A DNA stretch of 41,484 nt from an uncultured Lachnospiraceae bacterium (GTDB taxonomy: Bacteria; Bacillota; Clostridia; Lachnospirales; Lachnospiraceae). Below, piece by piece: positions 1 through 8,596 of this stretch. Below the pieces are notes generated by a model. That model had not been told where the DNA came from and did not search any database. It was given only the letters and a program-made list of their open reading frames with translations. Location: NCBI GenBank assembly GCA_934402055.1, contig CAKRTC010000018.1, positions 1 through 41,484 of the forward strand, read 5' to 3'. The position numbers were made by a program, and so were the translations under genes. Positions within the stretch are counted from its first letter, which is position 1. The number at the start of each line of letters is the position of its first letter.

Positions 1-219
1 CTATACACTTCCTCGTTGCCTAGGTGTGTTTGGGACTTTCACCCGTTAGAGCGCGCCCATGGCGCGCAAACAAAATGGGCTGCGGCATCTTTAAATGCTA
101 CAGCCCGTTTCTTTAGTTGTATACTTATATTCAGATGAATGCTTTTCCTGCTGTCTGAAGCCGCAGCCATATCCGTACTGTCTTATACAAGACTAGGTAT
201 TCTGCATTTATCATATAAG
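1..219. other. Left-edge non-coding stretch with two hairpins
   Basis: No gene is supported here. Positions 51-67 form a perfect 7-bp GC-only stem with a CAT loop. Positions 77-106 form a second hairpin. The first 60 bases resemble no gene I can name; they could be the tail of an element lying left of the window, which is a guess. Confidence 0.4.
77..115. terminator. Probable bidirectional terminator after the DUF4317 gene
   Basis: GGGCTG (77-82) pairs with CAGCCC (101-106), and GCAT with ATGC extends the stem. The plus-strand side is followed by GTTTCTTT and the minus-strand side by ATTTTGTTTG, so it could work in both directions. It lies about 105 bases beyond the stop of the leftmost minus-strand gene and would end that directon. 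Confidence 0.55.
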
Positions 220-1338
220 TCAGACAAGGACTCCGTTTATCTCTGTGGCGCCGTCAAGCTCTATGACGGCGCATTTTTTGCCGTCTATCTCTTCGAATCT
301 GATAAGCTCAGTGCGATCTGCCGCGATCTTGATCTCAACGGCTTCGTTCTTGACAGTGAATTTTTTCTTTCCGCAGAGAGACTCTATATCCACAAAGGTA
401 TCATCTCCGAGCATTTCATCATAAGCCGAATCGAATCTGTCCATCTGTTCTTTATCGGCACCGCTCTTTTCAAGTATGTTTCGTACATGTGTCTTGGAGA
501 GCATATTGTCCATGTCAGGCTCATTGCGGATGATCTCGGCCTCTTCTTCAAGAGTCTCATGCACAGTCTTCATGGTCTCGGCATCAAATTCCTCTCCGTA
601 TACCTCACTCACTACTGTTCCGAAAGCATTTTTCTTCTGCTCTGCGGTAACAAGAGTCTCGCAGCCGAACATCTGTTCTATGAAGCTGTCCTGAAGTGCG
701 TCTGCATTTTTAGCATAATACAAGGCCGCATGGAGATCTGTGCTGCGATCATTGAACGCCGGAAACATAAATCCCGCCTCCGGAGCTCCGACCACCCAGT
801 CCCTGTCAACCGCCATGAACCAGCCCTCGTCATTGTTGTAGCATAAGCCCGGCTTAGCAAGATCTACCGGACATATAGCTGCAATTATATACTTAAAGGA
901 CTCCTCTGAGGCATCAGCCATGGTGTCTCCGAGTTTTGATCTGCCCGGAACATCATAGGTATCTATCGCAGCTATTATCATAAAGTTGCCAACATGCTGA
1001 TAGGTCTCAATTATCCTGTCATAAAAGGCATCCATAAGTGCTTCATTGCCGAGATCCGCATCACGCATACCCGTAAGAAGCTTGTATGAGTCATTGTTGA
1101 ATTCAAACTGAAGCGGAATATCTATGTTAAAGAGGTTCTTCTCAAAGCTGCCGGAGAGACATTTTTTGATTATCTCCATGTACTTATACAGCTCTTCATC
1201 CTCCATGCCGATAAGACCGCCGCAAAATGAAGCTACTTTTTCCTTTTCTCCGTTAACATAGCAGCCGCAGAGCCTTGAGACCGAACAGCGGTCTTTGGTA
1301 TACAGCTTCCTGATTTCTTTTATTTCTTTACTGTTCAT
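220..1338 (-). CDS. DUF4317 family protein
   Basis: A 372-residue soluble protein matching the DUF4317 family of Clostridia. The N-terminus (MNSKEIKEIRKLYTKD, then CSVSRLCGCYVNGEKEKV) is the family's characteristic opening, with a Cys-rich CSVSRLCGC stretch near residue 18. No catalytic motif, signal peptide or membrane helix is visible, and the family has no established function. It is the last gene of the long minus-strand directon, 14 bases behind the MgtC-like gene. The ATG has only a weak Shine-Dalgarno (AAGGACAG about 11 bases upstream), which suggests coupling to the gene before it. The length is normal for the family. Confidence 0.85.
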   Translation of the reverse strand: MNSKEIKEIRKLYTKDRCSVSRLCGCYVNGEKEKVASFCGGLIGMEDEELYKYMEIIKKCLSGSFEKNLFNIDIPLQFEFNNDSYKLLTGMRDADLGNEALMDAFYDRIIETYQHVGNFMIIAAIDTYDVPGRSKLGDTMADASEESFKYIIAAICPVDLAKPGLCYNNDEGWFMAVDRDWVVGAPEAGFMFPAFNDRSTDLHAALYYAKNADALQDSFIEQMFGCETLVTAEQKKNAFGTVVSEVYGEEFDAETMKTVHETLEEEAEIIRNEPDMDNMLSKTHVRNILEKSGADKEQMDRFDSAYDEMLGDDTFVDIESLCGKKKFTVKNEAVEIKIAADRTELIRFEEIDGKKCAVIELDGATEINGVLV

Positions 1339-1352
1339 TGTATGTTCTGTCC

Positions 1353-2036
1353 TTAAAGCTCATTCATTATCTTGATCGAATCTCTGCATTCAAGCTCAAG
1401 CATATATTCCGCAAGATTCATCTTAGTCTCAAGCGTAATTATCACAACCGTTTCATCATCAGATTTGTTGCGGTTTATCTCTATATTGTTGATCTTGATG
1501 CCCGAGCCCTTAAGCTCTGTCAGGAAGCGGGAAAAGCCCTCCATTCCGTCAAATACAATAAAATAGTCATGCACGACCGAATTTTTCTTGATCGTCTTAT
1601 CAAGCTTCTCGACTGTAATAAGCAGGAATATCATAAGCAGCGTGGCAACAATGCCTGCGCTGATAAAGCCTGCGCCTAGGGTAAGTCCGAGACAGGCCGT
1701 AGCCCAGAGGCTTGCCGCAGTCGTAAGTCCCCTTACATGATTGTATCTGGTTATGATGATGGTGCCTGCCCCGATAAATCCCATACCGCTTATTACCTGG
1801 GCTCCGAGTCTCGCAACATCTCCGCTGTAATTGGGGAAGGTGAGTGCGATATATTCACTTGTTATCATTACAAGGCATGCGGACATGCAAACCAGAGCAT
1901 GTGTCCTGGTTCCCGCACCTCTTCTCTTCTTCTCTCGGTTGATTCCCACTATATAACCGAAAAGTGTAGCAAGAAACAATCTCAGCACCACCGAAGCAAG
2001 CCCGATCTCGTCCCCGTATATAAGATCCATATTCAT
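1353..2036 (-). CDS. MgtC/SapB family membrane protein
   Basis: About 227 residues. The N-terminal two thirds hold about five membrane helices with family signatures: GYIVGINREKKRRGAGTRTH, then QVISGMGFIGAGTII and GLTTAASLWATACLGL. The soluble C-terminal part (from about residue 145) resembles the ACT-like tail of MgtC/SapB proteins. MgtC proteins affect Mg2+ homeostasis and F-ATPase activity in some bacteria; the role here is not known. An in-frame GTG at 2048 could also start it, but the ATG at 2036 has GGTGG about 8 bases upstream and the GTG has none. It follows the ABC-F gene closely (42 bases from this start). Confidence 0.85.
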   Translation of the reverse strand: MNMDLIYGDEIGLASVVLRLFLATLFGYIVGINREKKRRGAGTRTHALVCMSACLVMITSEYIALTFPNYSGDVARLGAQVISGMGFIGAGTIIITRYNHVRGLTTAASLWATACLGLTLGAGFISAGIVATLLMIFLLITVEKLDKTIKKNSVVHDYFIVFDGMEGFSRFLTELKGSGIKINNIEINRNKSDDETVVIITLETKMNLAEYMLELECRDSIKIMNEL

Positions 2037-2078
2037 TTTTGTGTCCACCGTTGTTATGTCTGTCTGCGCAGACCTTAT

Positions 2079-3983
2079 TTATTGCGATGCTATCTTTTCA
2101 GCAAGCTCGTTGAGATAGAACCAGCGTTCCGTCTTGGCCTCCAATGCCTCCTCAAGCTCCGTCTGCTTCTTGGTAAGTTCCGTAAGCTTGGCAGAATTTG
2201 TGGCATTGGCACTCATATCAGCCTCATTCTGTTTAATAGCCGCCTCAAGTGCCGCTATATCGGCATCTATAGTCTCATACTCACGCTGCTCCATATAGCT
2301 GAATTTGAGCTTGCGCTCACGTCTGCGTCCGGCATTGGGATCCTTTGCTTCGGCATTTCCCGCCGCCTCATTTTCAGCTGCTGCCTGAGCTGTACCACCC
2401 GTTTTGACGCTCTGCTTTCCGGCACTTTTGTCCTTGCCCATGGAAATGCTTCCTGCCGGCTCACCGTCAATCCCCGCAGCCTCACGCTCCGCTTTAAGAC
2501 GATTCTCATAATCGGTATATCCGCCCTCATGCTGTCTGAGTCTGCCATTTCCCTCAAAGGCAAATATGCGTCCGACTACTCTGTCAAGGAAATAGCGGTC
2601 ATGTGATACAGTTATGACTATACCCTGATAGCTGTCAAGATAATCCTCAAGTATCTGTAATGTGGCTATATCAAGATCGTTGGTAGGCTCGTCAAGTATG
2701 AGCACATTCGGCGCCTCCATGAGCACTCTCAAGAGATTAAGTCTCCTCTTTTCTCCTCCTGAGAGCTTGGATATAGGTGAATACTGCTGCTCACCCGGGA
2801 AGAGAAAGAGCTCAAGCATAGCCGAAGCAGTCATAGTGCCGTCTGCGGTACGCACATACTCTGCCGTATTGCGTATATAATCTATGACCCTGTCATTAGG
2901 ATTCATGTAGGCTATGCCCGCAGAAGGATCGTTGGCGATCTCCTGAGTATAGTAGCCCGGCTTTACTGTCTGCCCTATTACTATCTCTCCGCTGTCAGGC
3001 TGTTCCATGCCGACTATCATCTTCATGAGCGTGGTCTTGCCGCAGCCGTTCGGTCCTATGAAGCCTATACGGTCATTTTTCAGAAATCTGTATGTAAAAT
3101 CCTTGATAAGTGTACGATCTCCGTAGGATTTGCTTATATCAAGCAATTCAACCGTAGTTCGTCCCATACGTGTATAGACGGAACTCATCTCTACACGTCC
3201 GTCGGTCTCCGGTGCCTTCATGTCACGCAGAGCCTCATAGCGCTGTATATGTGCCTTCTGCTTGGTCGAACGTGCACGTGCGCCTCGCATCATCCACTCT
3301 ATCTCCTTACGGAGTATAGACTGACGTTTTCTCTCCGACGCCTGAAGCGAAGCCTCTCGCTCTGCCTTAAGCTTAAGAAAGCCGCTGTAATTTGTATCGT
3401 AGGAATAGAGCTTACCCTTATCAAGCTCAACTATGCGTGTACATACGGAATCAAGGAAATATCTGTCATGTGTAACCATGACCAGGGCTCCGTTAAAGCT
3501 CTTAAGCCTCTCCTCAAGCCATGCCGACATCTCACTGTCAAGATGGTTGGTAGGCTCGTCGAGCACAAGTATATCGCAGGACGACAGCAACACAGCCGTA
3601 AGAGCAAGTCTCTTGCGCTGTCCTCCCGAGAGCTCTCCTGCAGGCTGATCGAAATTAAAAATGCCGAGCTTGGTAAGCATGGTCTTGGCATCAGCCTCAC
3701 TCACACCTTCACCTGCCTGTGCCAGTACACTCTCAAGTACGGTATGCTCCGGATCAAACACCGGAGTCTGAGGCAGGTATCTTACTACGACATGTCTTGC
3801 CCTGCTTATCCTGCCCTCGTCCTCCTCTTCTTCGCCTGCAATAATACGAAGAAGTGTGGATTTACCCGTTCCGTTGATGCCTATAATACCCACACGCTCG
3901 CCTTCATTTAAGAAAAACGAAGTGTCGTTAAGCAGCATGCGTCCGGTATATGATTTTTCTATATGTTCAAGAGAAAGTAACAT
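2079..3983 (-). CDS. ABC-F family ATPase (Uup/EttA type)
   Basis: A 634-residue protein with two ATP-binding cassettes and no membrane helices. Cassette 1 has Walker A GINGTGKST (about 35-43), signature LSGGQ (118-122) and Walker B ILVLDEPTNHLD. Cassette 2 has GPNGCGKTT (about 310-318), LSGGEKRR and VLILDEPTNDLD. The arm between them carries the basic WMMRGARARSTKQKAHIQR stretch typical of ABC-F proteins, and a charged coiled-coil C-terminus (about 560-634) resembles the DNA/RNA-binding tail of Uup. ABC-F proteins act on ribosomes; which subfamily this is cannot be settled by eye, nor can an antibiotic-protection role. Start: ATG with GAGG five bases upstream. Confidence 0.9.
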   Translation of the reverse strand: MLLSLEHIEKSYTGRMLLNDTSFFLNEGERVGIIGINGTGKSTLLRIIAGEEEEDEGRISRARHVVVRYLPQTPVFDPEHTVLESVLAQAGEGVSEADAKTMLTKLGIFNFDQPAGELSGGQRKRLALTAVLLSSCDILVLDEPTNHLDSEMSAWLEERLKSFNGALVMVTHDRYFLDSVCTRIVELDKGKLYSYDTNYSGFLKLKAEREASLQASERKRQSILRKEIEWMMRGARARSTKQKAHIQRYEALRDMKAPETDGRVEMSSVYTRMGRTTVELLDISKSYGDRTLIKDFTYRFLKNDRIGFIGPNGCGKTTLMKMIVGMEQPDSGEIVIGQTVKPGYYTQEIANDPSAGIAYMNPNDRVIDYIRNTAEYVRTADGTMTASAMLELFLFPGEQQYSPISKLSGGEKRRLNLLRVLMEAPNVLILDEPTNDLDIATLQILEDYLDSYQGIVITVSHDRYFLDRVVGRIFAFEGNGRLRQHEGGYTDYENRLKAEREAAGIDGEPAGSISMGKDKSAGKQSVKTGGTAQAAAENEAAGNAEAKDPNAGRRRERKLKFSYMEQREYETIDADIAALEAAIKQNEADMSANATNSAKLTELTKKQTELEEALEAKTERWFYLNELAEKIASQ

Positions 3984-4005
3984 AAATACCTCATTCGGCG
4001 CTGTT

Positions 4006-4725
4006 TTAATTACGCACTTTTCGACCTATATTAAAATCAAGCAGCATCATCAGCGCTCCGAATACCGTCATTATCACAGCTATAAGTATCGCACAGTTTC
4101 TGAAGTATATCTCCGGCAATATCCGTATTATCTGATCCTTTGCCGGATCAAAAAGCCAATTTGTTTTATCAGGAAAAAACAGCCTGTGAAATATTATAAA
4201 TGCCTTATTAAAATCCACGAAGATAACTCCGCCGAGCACTGTCGTGATCAGGATTATCTCTGTAAAGCCTCCCCAAAACAAAGGTCCTCTTCCGAGCGGT
4301 CTAAGTTCTCTGACCGCACCTACCTTCTTGATTGCAAACAAAGCCGCAGCCATCATGGTAGATACTATAAGCACATGTATATCAAGAGTAAACAAGAGCC
4401 TGCAGTCTCTGAAATGCTCCATGCCCTCATTGCTCCATTTGAGCACTCCGGTATCGAAAGGAGCTCCCAGCATACAATAATCCATCATCTCGTCAAAGGC
4501 TTCTATGATCTCAGCCCTGCTCCATGGCGTGTGCTCCGCAAGATGTAATGCATCCACATGCATATAATAAAAATTGCGCCACAAAAGCGGCACAGCCACT
4601 GCCAGTGATATTCCAAGCAATGCTATGGTCAGGGTGCGTATTATCGAATACAGCACATCCCAATGCTTATGCCGTGATGCATTTTGATCATATTTATTAT
4701 TGTGCCTTATATCCTTATCGAGCAT
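4006..4725 (-). CDS. TIGR01906/DUF1461 integral membrane protein
   Basis: A 239-residue membrane protein with about four or five helices (near residues 28-50, 113-130, 150-170 and 212-232) and a long extracytoplasmic loop after the first. The stretch FHRLFFPDKTNWLFDP, followed by DQIIRILPEIYFRNC, is the signature of the TIGR01906 family. The family has no established function. It lies between larE (30-base gap) and the ABC-F gene (22-base gap). Start: ATG preceded by AGGA. Confidence 0.8.
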   Translation of the reverse strand: MLDKDIRHNNKYDQNASRHKHWDVLYSIIRTLTIALLGISLAVAVPLLWRNFYYMHVDALHLAEHTPWSRAEIIEAFDEMMDYCMLGAPFDTGVLKWSNEGMEHFRDCRLLFTLDIHVLIVSTMMAAALFAIKKVGAVRELRPLGRGPLFWGGFTEIILITTVLGGVIFVDFNKAFIIFHRLFFPDKTNWLFDPAKDQIIRILPEIYFRNCAILIAVIMTVFGALMMLLDFNIGRKVRN

Positions 4726-4755
4726 CTTATCCTATAACTCCGTAAGCCGGGCAGC

Positions 4756-5604
4756 TTATTTGTCAGACTTAGTATCTATGGTCTCGTTCATGCTGCCTGT
4801 TCTGTATCCGAGCAGATCCAGCGATACATACGAAAATCCGTATTCTCTGAGCTTAAAATAAACCTCTTCGCGGATATCCTTCTGCATGATCTTGTCAAAC
4901 TCGCTCTGATCAAGCTCTATACGCGCAAGCTTGTCGTGTATACGAACTCTGAGCTGATGGAAGCCGAGATCCAGGAGCAGCTGCTCGGCCTTATCCACCA
5001 TGGCAAGCTTTTCTTCACTTATAGTCTCACCATATACAAATCTTGAAGAAAGGCAGGCAAAGGACTGCTTGTCCCAGGTAGGAAGTCCGAGGTACTTTGA
5101 AAGCACTCTGATATCATGCTTTGTAAGCTCGCAATGTCTGAGCGGGCTCTTGATATTAAGCTCCGCAACAGCCTGAAGTCCCGGACGGTAATCTCCGTTA
5201 TCGTCAATATTTGAGCCCTCGACTATCTCGGCTATTCCGTGCTCATCGGCAATCGCTCTTATCTTCTCAAAGAGCTCATGCTTGCAGAGATAGCAGCGGT
5301 TCTTGGGATTCTTGGCAAATCCTTCGATCTCAAGCTCCTCAGACTCACATATATAATGCTTTATGCCTTCCTTTTCACAGTAGGCATTGGCCTCGTTAAG
5401 CTCTCTCTTCGGGAACGAACAGGATGAAGCCGTAACCGCTATAACTTTATCCCCGAGTGCTTCCTTGGCTGCCCTTAACAAAAATGTAGAATCAACTCCG
5501 CTTGAGAAAGCAACCGCAACACTTCCGAGTGATGCGATATATGCCTTAAGTGCTTCGTACTTCTCCAGCTGTTCTTTGCTTGGTGCGTTTATCTGTTCAT
5601 TCAT
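4756..5604 (-). CDS. larE: LarE, ATP-dependent sacrificial sulfur transferase
   Basis: About 282 residues of the LarE branch of the PP-loop ATPases. LarE adenylates the carboxylated nicotinic-acid adenine dinucleotide derivative made by LarB and donates sulfur to it, on the way to the nickel-pincer cofactor of lactate racemase. The PP-loop is AVAFSSGVDSTFLL (about residues 31-44). Later come NRCYLCKHELF and FACLSSRFVYGE; the Cys in ACLSSR is the likely sulfur donor, by family analogy. An in-frame ATG at 5661 gives 19 more residues, but the ATG at 5604 has AGAAGG five bases upstream. No larB or larC is visible; a LarA-like gene lies at 39237-40526. Confidence 0.85.
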   Translation of the reverse strand: MNEQINAPSKEQLEKYEALKAYIASLGSVAVAFSSGVDSTFLLRAAKEALGDKVIAVTASSCSFPKRELNEANAYCEKEGIKHYICESEELEIEGFAKNPKNRCYLCKHELFEKIRAIADEHGIAEIVEGSNIDDNGDYRPGLQAVAELNIKSPLRHCELTKHDIRVLSKYLGLPTWDKQSFACLSSRFVYGETISEEKLAMVDKAEQLLLDLGFHQLRVRIHDKLARIELDQSEFDKIMQKDIREEVYFKLREYGFSYVSLDLLGYRTGSMNETIDTKSDK

Positions 5605-5702
5605 CTTAGACCTTCTTTCGAATAAACCAAAACCGTAAATATCTGTGTTATCAGGCAGCATGCAGGGAAATTATCAACATTTCCCATGAACGAACCGTCT
5701 TC

Positions 5703-6026
5703 TTAAATCAATCTGATCATCAGCATGTATACAGCTGTACCTGATACAAGGCTGATCAGTGAATTATGCTTAAATCTATAGCTTATGACAGTAGCCGCAA
5801 CTCCGAGTAGCTTAGGCACGGCTGCATTTTTAAGATCATAAGGAACATCCTTGAGACAATACACTATAAGCACTGCCATTATCGCGGGAGGCAATGCCTG
5901 TCCGAGCCTGTCCAGCCATTCCGGCATCTTTCGATCTCCCGAAAATGCAAAAAACGGCAGTATGCGCAAAAAGAAGGTGACAGCCACCGAAACGGCTATC
6001 ATGAGTATTATATTTGCTGTACTCAA
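5703..6026 (-). CDS. azlD: AzlD family branched-chain amino acid exporter subunit
   Basis: A 107-residue small membrane protein with about four helices, matching AzlD: an N-terminal helix, then LRILPFFAF, and VPYDLKNAAVPKLLGVAAT near the middle. AzlC and AzlD together form a branched-chain amino acid export system. The start is a TTG supported by AGGAGG seven bases upstream, and it overlaps the azlC stop (TTGA), so the two genes are translationally coupled. Confidence 0.85.
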   Translation of the reverse strand: MSTANIILMIAVSVAVTFFLRILPFFAFSGDRKMPEWLDRLGQALPPAIMAVLIVYCLKDVPYDLKNAAVPKLLGVAATVISYRFKHNSLISLVSGTAVYMLMIRLI

Positions 6027-6748
6027 TACCGGTCCTCCTTTTTATCGGCATTTTTGTCTGCCCTGCCCTTATACTTATCAAAGATCAGAATCATGAGCGA
6101 TACTATGATAAGTGCCGGGAGCATAAAGCTGCTCGGCCCGAAGATAAACAGACATATGCTGCCCACCGCAAGTCCGGCTGCTGCCGGAGCGTGATCCTTG
6201 ATCCTCTCCCACTGATCCATGAAAATAGTAACAAACAGCGCTGTCATACAGAAATCTATACCCTCAAAGTCAAATGGCAGAAGCTGTCCCGTGAGTCCTC
6301 CCAGTAAGGTTCCGAGATTCCAGAAAAGCCATCCGAAAAGCGCCAGCCAGAACATTACATCACGCCGCTGTTCATCCGGCATACCGACAAGCGTGCAGTC
6401 TATCGCATAGGTCTCATCCGTCAGGGAATGTATCATGAAGAGTCTGCGCTTACCCATGGCATTGAAATCCTTCAAAAAAGTCAGCCCGTAAAAGCTCTGG
6501 CGGCTGTTCATAAGAAGTGCCGTCATAATAAGCGTAAGCATAGGAACTCCGCCCGCAAGAAAGGATATAAGTACAAACTGATAAGCTCCCGTATAAACGA
6601 AGAGGCTTATAAGCATAGACCAATACCAGGAAAAGCCGCTCTCAGCCATAGTTATGCCGTAGGCCATGCCTATAAAAACATAGCTGAAGAAAATAGGAAC
6701 TGCCCTGACAAATCCTATCCTGATATTATTTATATTGATGCCTGTCAT
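6023..6748 (-). CDS. azlC: AzlC family branched-chain amino acid exporter, large subunit
   Basis: About 241 residues with around seven hydrophobic segments. Family features include AVPIFFSYVFIGMAYGI near the N-terminus, NSRQSFYGLTFLKDF, and HSLTDETYAID in the middle. It exports branched-chain amino acids or analogues together with AzlD (family knowledge). I chose the ATG at 6748 because it overlaps the DegV stop (TGATG) with AGAGA upstream; a longer frame to 6796 would run through the DegV C-terminus. Its own stop overlaps the azlD start. Confidence 0.87.
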   Translation of the reverse strand: MTGININNIRIGFVRAVPIFFSYVFIGMAYGITMAESGFSWYWSMLISLFVYTGAYQFVLISFLAGGVPMLTLIMTALLMNSRQSFYGLTFLKDFNAMGKRRLFMIHSLTDETYAIDCTLVGMPDEQRRDVMFWLALFGWLFWNLGTLLGGLTGQLLPFDFEGIDFCMTALFVTIFMDQWERIKDHAPAAAGLAVGSICLFIFGPSSFMLPALIIVSLMILIFDKYKGRADKNADKKEDRY

Positions 6749-7638
6749 CAGATCATTCTCTCTATCTCGGGAGCCTCTATATTCTCTACTGTGCATGTTA
6801 TTGCGGTAGCACCTTCTCCGATATGACAGCCTATGCTGAGTGCAAGCGGATCAAGCTCAATATCATATCCCGGGAATCTGTCCATGATCTTCTGTTTCCA
6901 TACTTCGGCTGCTTCTTCACTGCAGGTATATGCGCCCTTGATATAGACCTTCTTGCCTGCAAAGCGTGTATTGATATCCTTTTCTACAGCCTGAAGCATC
7001 TTCTCCTGAGCGGCCTTCTCACCTCTCACCTTGGCGTAAGCATCAAGCTTATCTCCCTGTATCTGAAGTACAGGCTTTAAGTTAAGTATTGATGCAAGAG
7101 CCGCGCCTGCCGGGGTGACTCTTCCGCCCTTCTTGAGATATTCAAGCGTATCCACGGCAATATAGATGCTTGCATCCATAGCCGTGCGATCAAGAAGCTC
7201 AACTATCTCAGCCGAGCTCTTACCCTGCTCTGCCATATAAAGCGCCTCATATACCGACTGCTTCTGAGTAACAGATATACGGTGATTGTCTATAACATGC
7301 ACCTTGCCGTCATAATCCTCTGCCATCATACGTGCCGTAGCCATGGTACTGCTGAGACCGCTTGACATAGGTATATATATCAGCTCCTCGTAAGTCTCAA
7401 GCATCTTGTCCCAAAGCTCGCAAAGTGATGCCGGAGAAGGCTGTGAGGTCTTGATATCGGCACCTCCCTTAAGCTTTTCAAAGAAAACCTCTCTTGTGAT
7501 GGTCAGACCCTCGAAAAACTCCGCTTCATCGATAAAAAAAGGCATCGGGATAATACCAAGTCCGTGCTCTTCGGCCTCCTTAAGAGTAATGCCGCTGTTG
7601 GTATCTGTGGCTATTCCGATCTTTCTTGTATTTGACAT
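6748..7638 (-). CDS. DegV family fatty-acid-binding protein
   Basis: About 296 residues of the DegV (FakB-like) family, which bind a long-chain fatty acid and in some species present it to the FakA kinase. Visible signatures are IGIATDTNSGIT at the N-terminus, PMSSGLSSTMATARM (about residue 90) and YLKKGGRVTPAGAAL in the second half. The frame extends to 7737, but the ATG at 7638 begins at the conserved N-terminus and has AGAGGAA four bases upstream. It is the first gene of the minus-strand directon that ends at 220. No fakA is seen nearby, so a role in fatty acid uptake is family inference only. Confidence 0.87.
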   Translation of the reverse strand: MSNTRKIGIATDTNSGITLKEAEEHGLGIIPMPFFIDEAEFFEGLTITREVFFEKLKGGADIKTSQPSPASLCELWDKMLETYEELIYIPMSSGLSSTMATARMMAEDYDGKVHVIDNHRISVTQKQSVYEALYMAEQGKSSAEIVELLDRTAMDASIYIAVDTLEYLKKGGRVTPAGAALASILNLKPVLQIQGDKLDAYAKVRGEKAAQEKMLQAVEKDINTRFAGKKVYIKGAYTCSEEAAEVWKQKIMDRFPGYDIELDPLALSIGCHIGEGATAITCTVENIEAPEIERMI

Positions 7639-7742
7639 ATTATTCCTCTCAAAAGATAAATTTGAATTCATCCGTATCTCAAATGAGCTTGCCTTTTTCA
7701 TGCAAAAAAGCCCACTACCCCATATTGAGACAGTCATACAAA

Positions 7743-7771
7743 ATTGTACCCATTCCCGACTTTTTTTACAA
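7743..7771 (-). promoter_or_regulatory. Probable sigma-70-type promoter of the DegV directon
   Basis: On the minus strand a TTGTAA -35 (7766-7771) and a TACAAT -10 (7743-7748) are separated by exactly 17 bases. It lies about 105 bases before the DegV start and is the only good match in this divergent gap. Confidence 0.6.
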
Positions 7772-7871
7772 TGTTTTAATCGAATTTTTATTAAAAAAGA
7801 GCAATAGACGCATCATAAAGCTGCATGAAAGTTGAGGTGATAAGCTCGTAAATCTCCGAAACAGATGCCAC

Positions 7872-7911
7872 TTTACAAAGATTTTACACAGAAGCTACAA
7901 CAGTATTTACA
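7872..7911 (+). promoter_or_regulatory. PHO box: four direct repeats for PhoP binding
   Basis: TTTACA (7872), TTTACA (7883), GCTACA (7894) and TTTACA (7906) recur on one face of the helix with 5, 5 and 6 bases between them. This is the architecture of the Bacillus PhoP box (TT-A-CA direct repeats spaced by about 5 bases). An AT-rich -10 candidate (TATTAT/TATGAT) lies at 7921-7929. The downstream genes are a PhoR-like sensor and a phosphate transporter, which fits phosphate-starvation control. No phoP gene is in the window. Confidence 0.7.
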
Positions 7912-8059
7912 AGAACATAATATTATGATACCCGGAATTGTAGAGATACCTATAAATAACAGAGCACTCCTAAAGGGAGTTCCCGAAAGTTCCGGATACA
8001 AAAACGAAAAATAAAAGCAGCTTTACTTTAATTCCGGTCATATATACAGAGGTTTACAA

Positions 8060-8596
8060 ATGAATAAGAAATTGTTTCGTGCCATATTCGGCACTTCGCT
8101 GACTGTACTGCTCTTAAGTATAGTCATGATATTCGGTGTATTGCTTAAGTATTTCACCAAACTGCAGTTTAATGAGCTTAAGTCCGAGACCGGGCTTGCT
8201 GCCAAAGCTGTGGAGCTTAACGGACTTGATTATCTCGATGACATTGACGCCGATGATGTCCGTGTTACCTGGATTGCCTCCGACGGATCACTCCTCTTTG
8301 ACAACGAAGCTGATATAGCTCAGATGGAAAATCACCTTGAGCGAGAAGAGATACGTTCTGCTTTGGAAAACGGTTTCGGAGAGAGCTCACGCTATTCCTC
8401 AACACTTGACAAAAAATGTTTATACACTGCCGAGCGACTCTCGGACGGTTCGATAATAAGGCTCTCAACGACACAGGATACCGTATGGATGCTGCTCTTA
8501 GGCCTTGCTCAGCCTCTGTGCGTTACGGCATTTACAGCAATAGTTCTATCACTTGTACTTTCAGCAAAGCTTACCGGAAAGGAAAATGACTTATAA
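8060..8596 (+). CDS. PhoR-like sensor domain without kinase domains
   Basis: A 178-residue membrane protein: helix 1 about residues 7-29, an extracytoplasmic domain about 30-140, helix 2 about 142-167, then an 11-residue tail (SAKLTGKENDL). The outer domain has the features of PhoR-type histidine kinase sensors of Clostridia: VTWIASDGSLLFDNEA, then MENHLEREEI, SRYSSTLDKKCLY and GSIIRLS before helix 2. Such kinases normally continue into HAMP/dimerisation, HisKA and HATPase domains; here the protein stops exactly after helix 2. The stop (TAATG) overlaps the transporter start, so this is a settled gene order rather than an obvious fresh break. Start: ATG with AGAGG upstream. Confidence 0.75.
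   Translation: MNKKLFRAIFGTSLTVLLLSIVMIFGVLLKYFTKLQFNELKSETGLAAKAVELNGLDYLDDIDADDVRVTWIASDGSLLFDNEADIAQMENHLEREEIRSALENGFGESSRYSSTLDKKCLYTAERLSDGSIIRLSTTQDTVWMLLLGLAQPLCVTAFTAIVLSLVLSAKLTGKENDL

Noticed and set aside
1737..2606. Long plus-strand open frame opposite the MgtC-like and ABC-F genes
   Set aside because: It is antisense to two well-supported genes and shows no family motif; a shadow of their codon use.
5665..5685. Terminator in the gap between azlD and larE
   Set aside because: GGGAAAT/ATTTCCC forms a short stem but no T run follows on the minus strand; the genes probably remain one unit.
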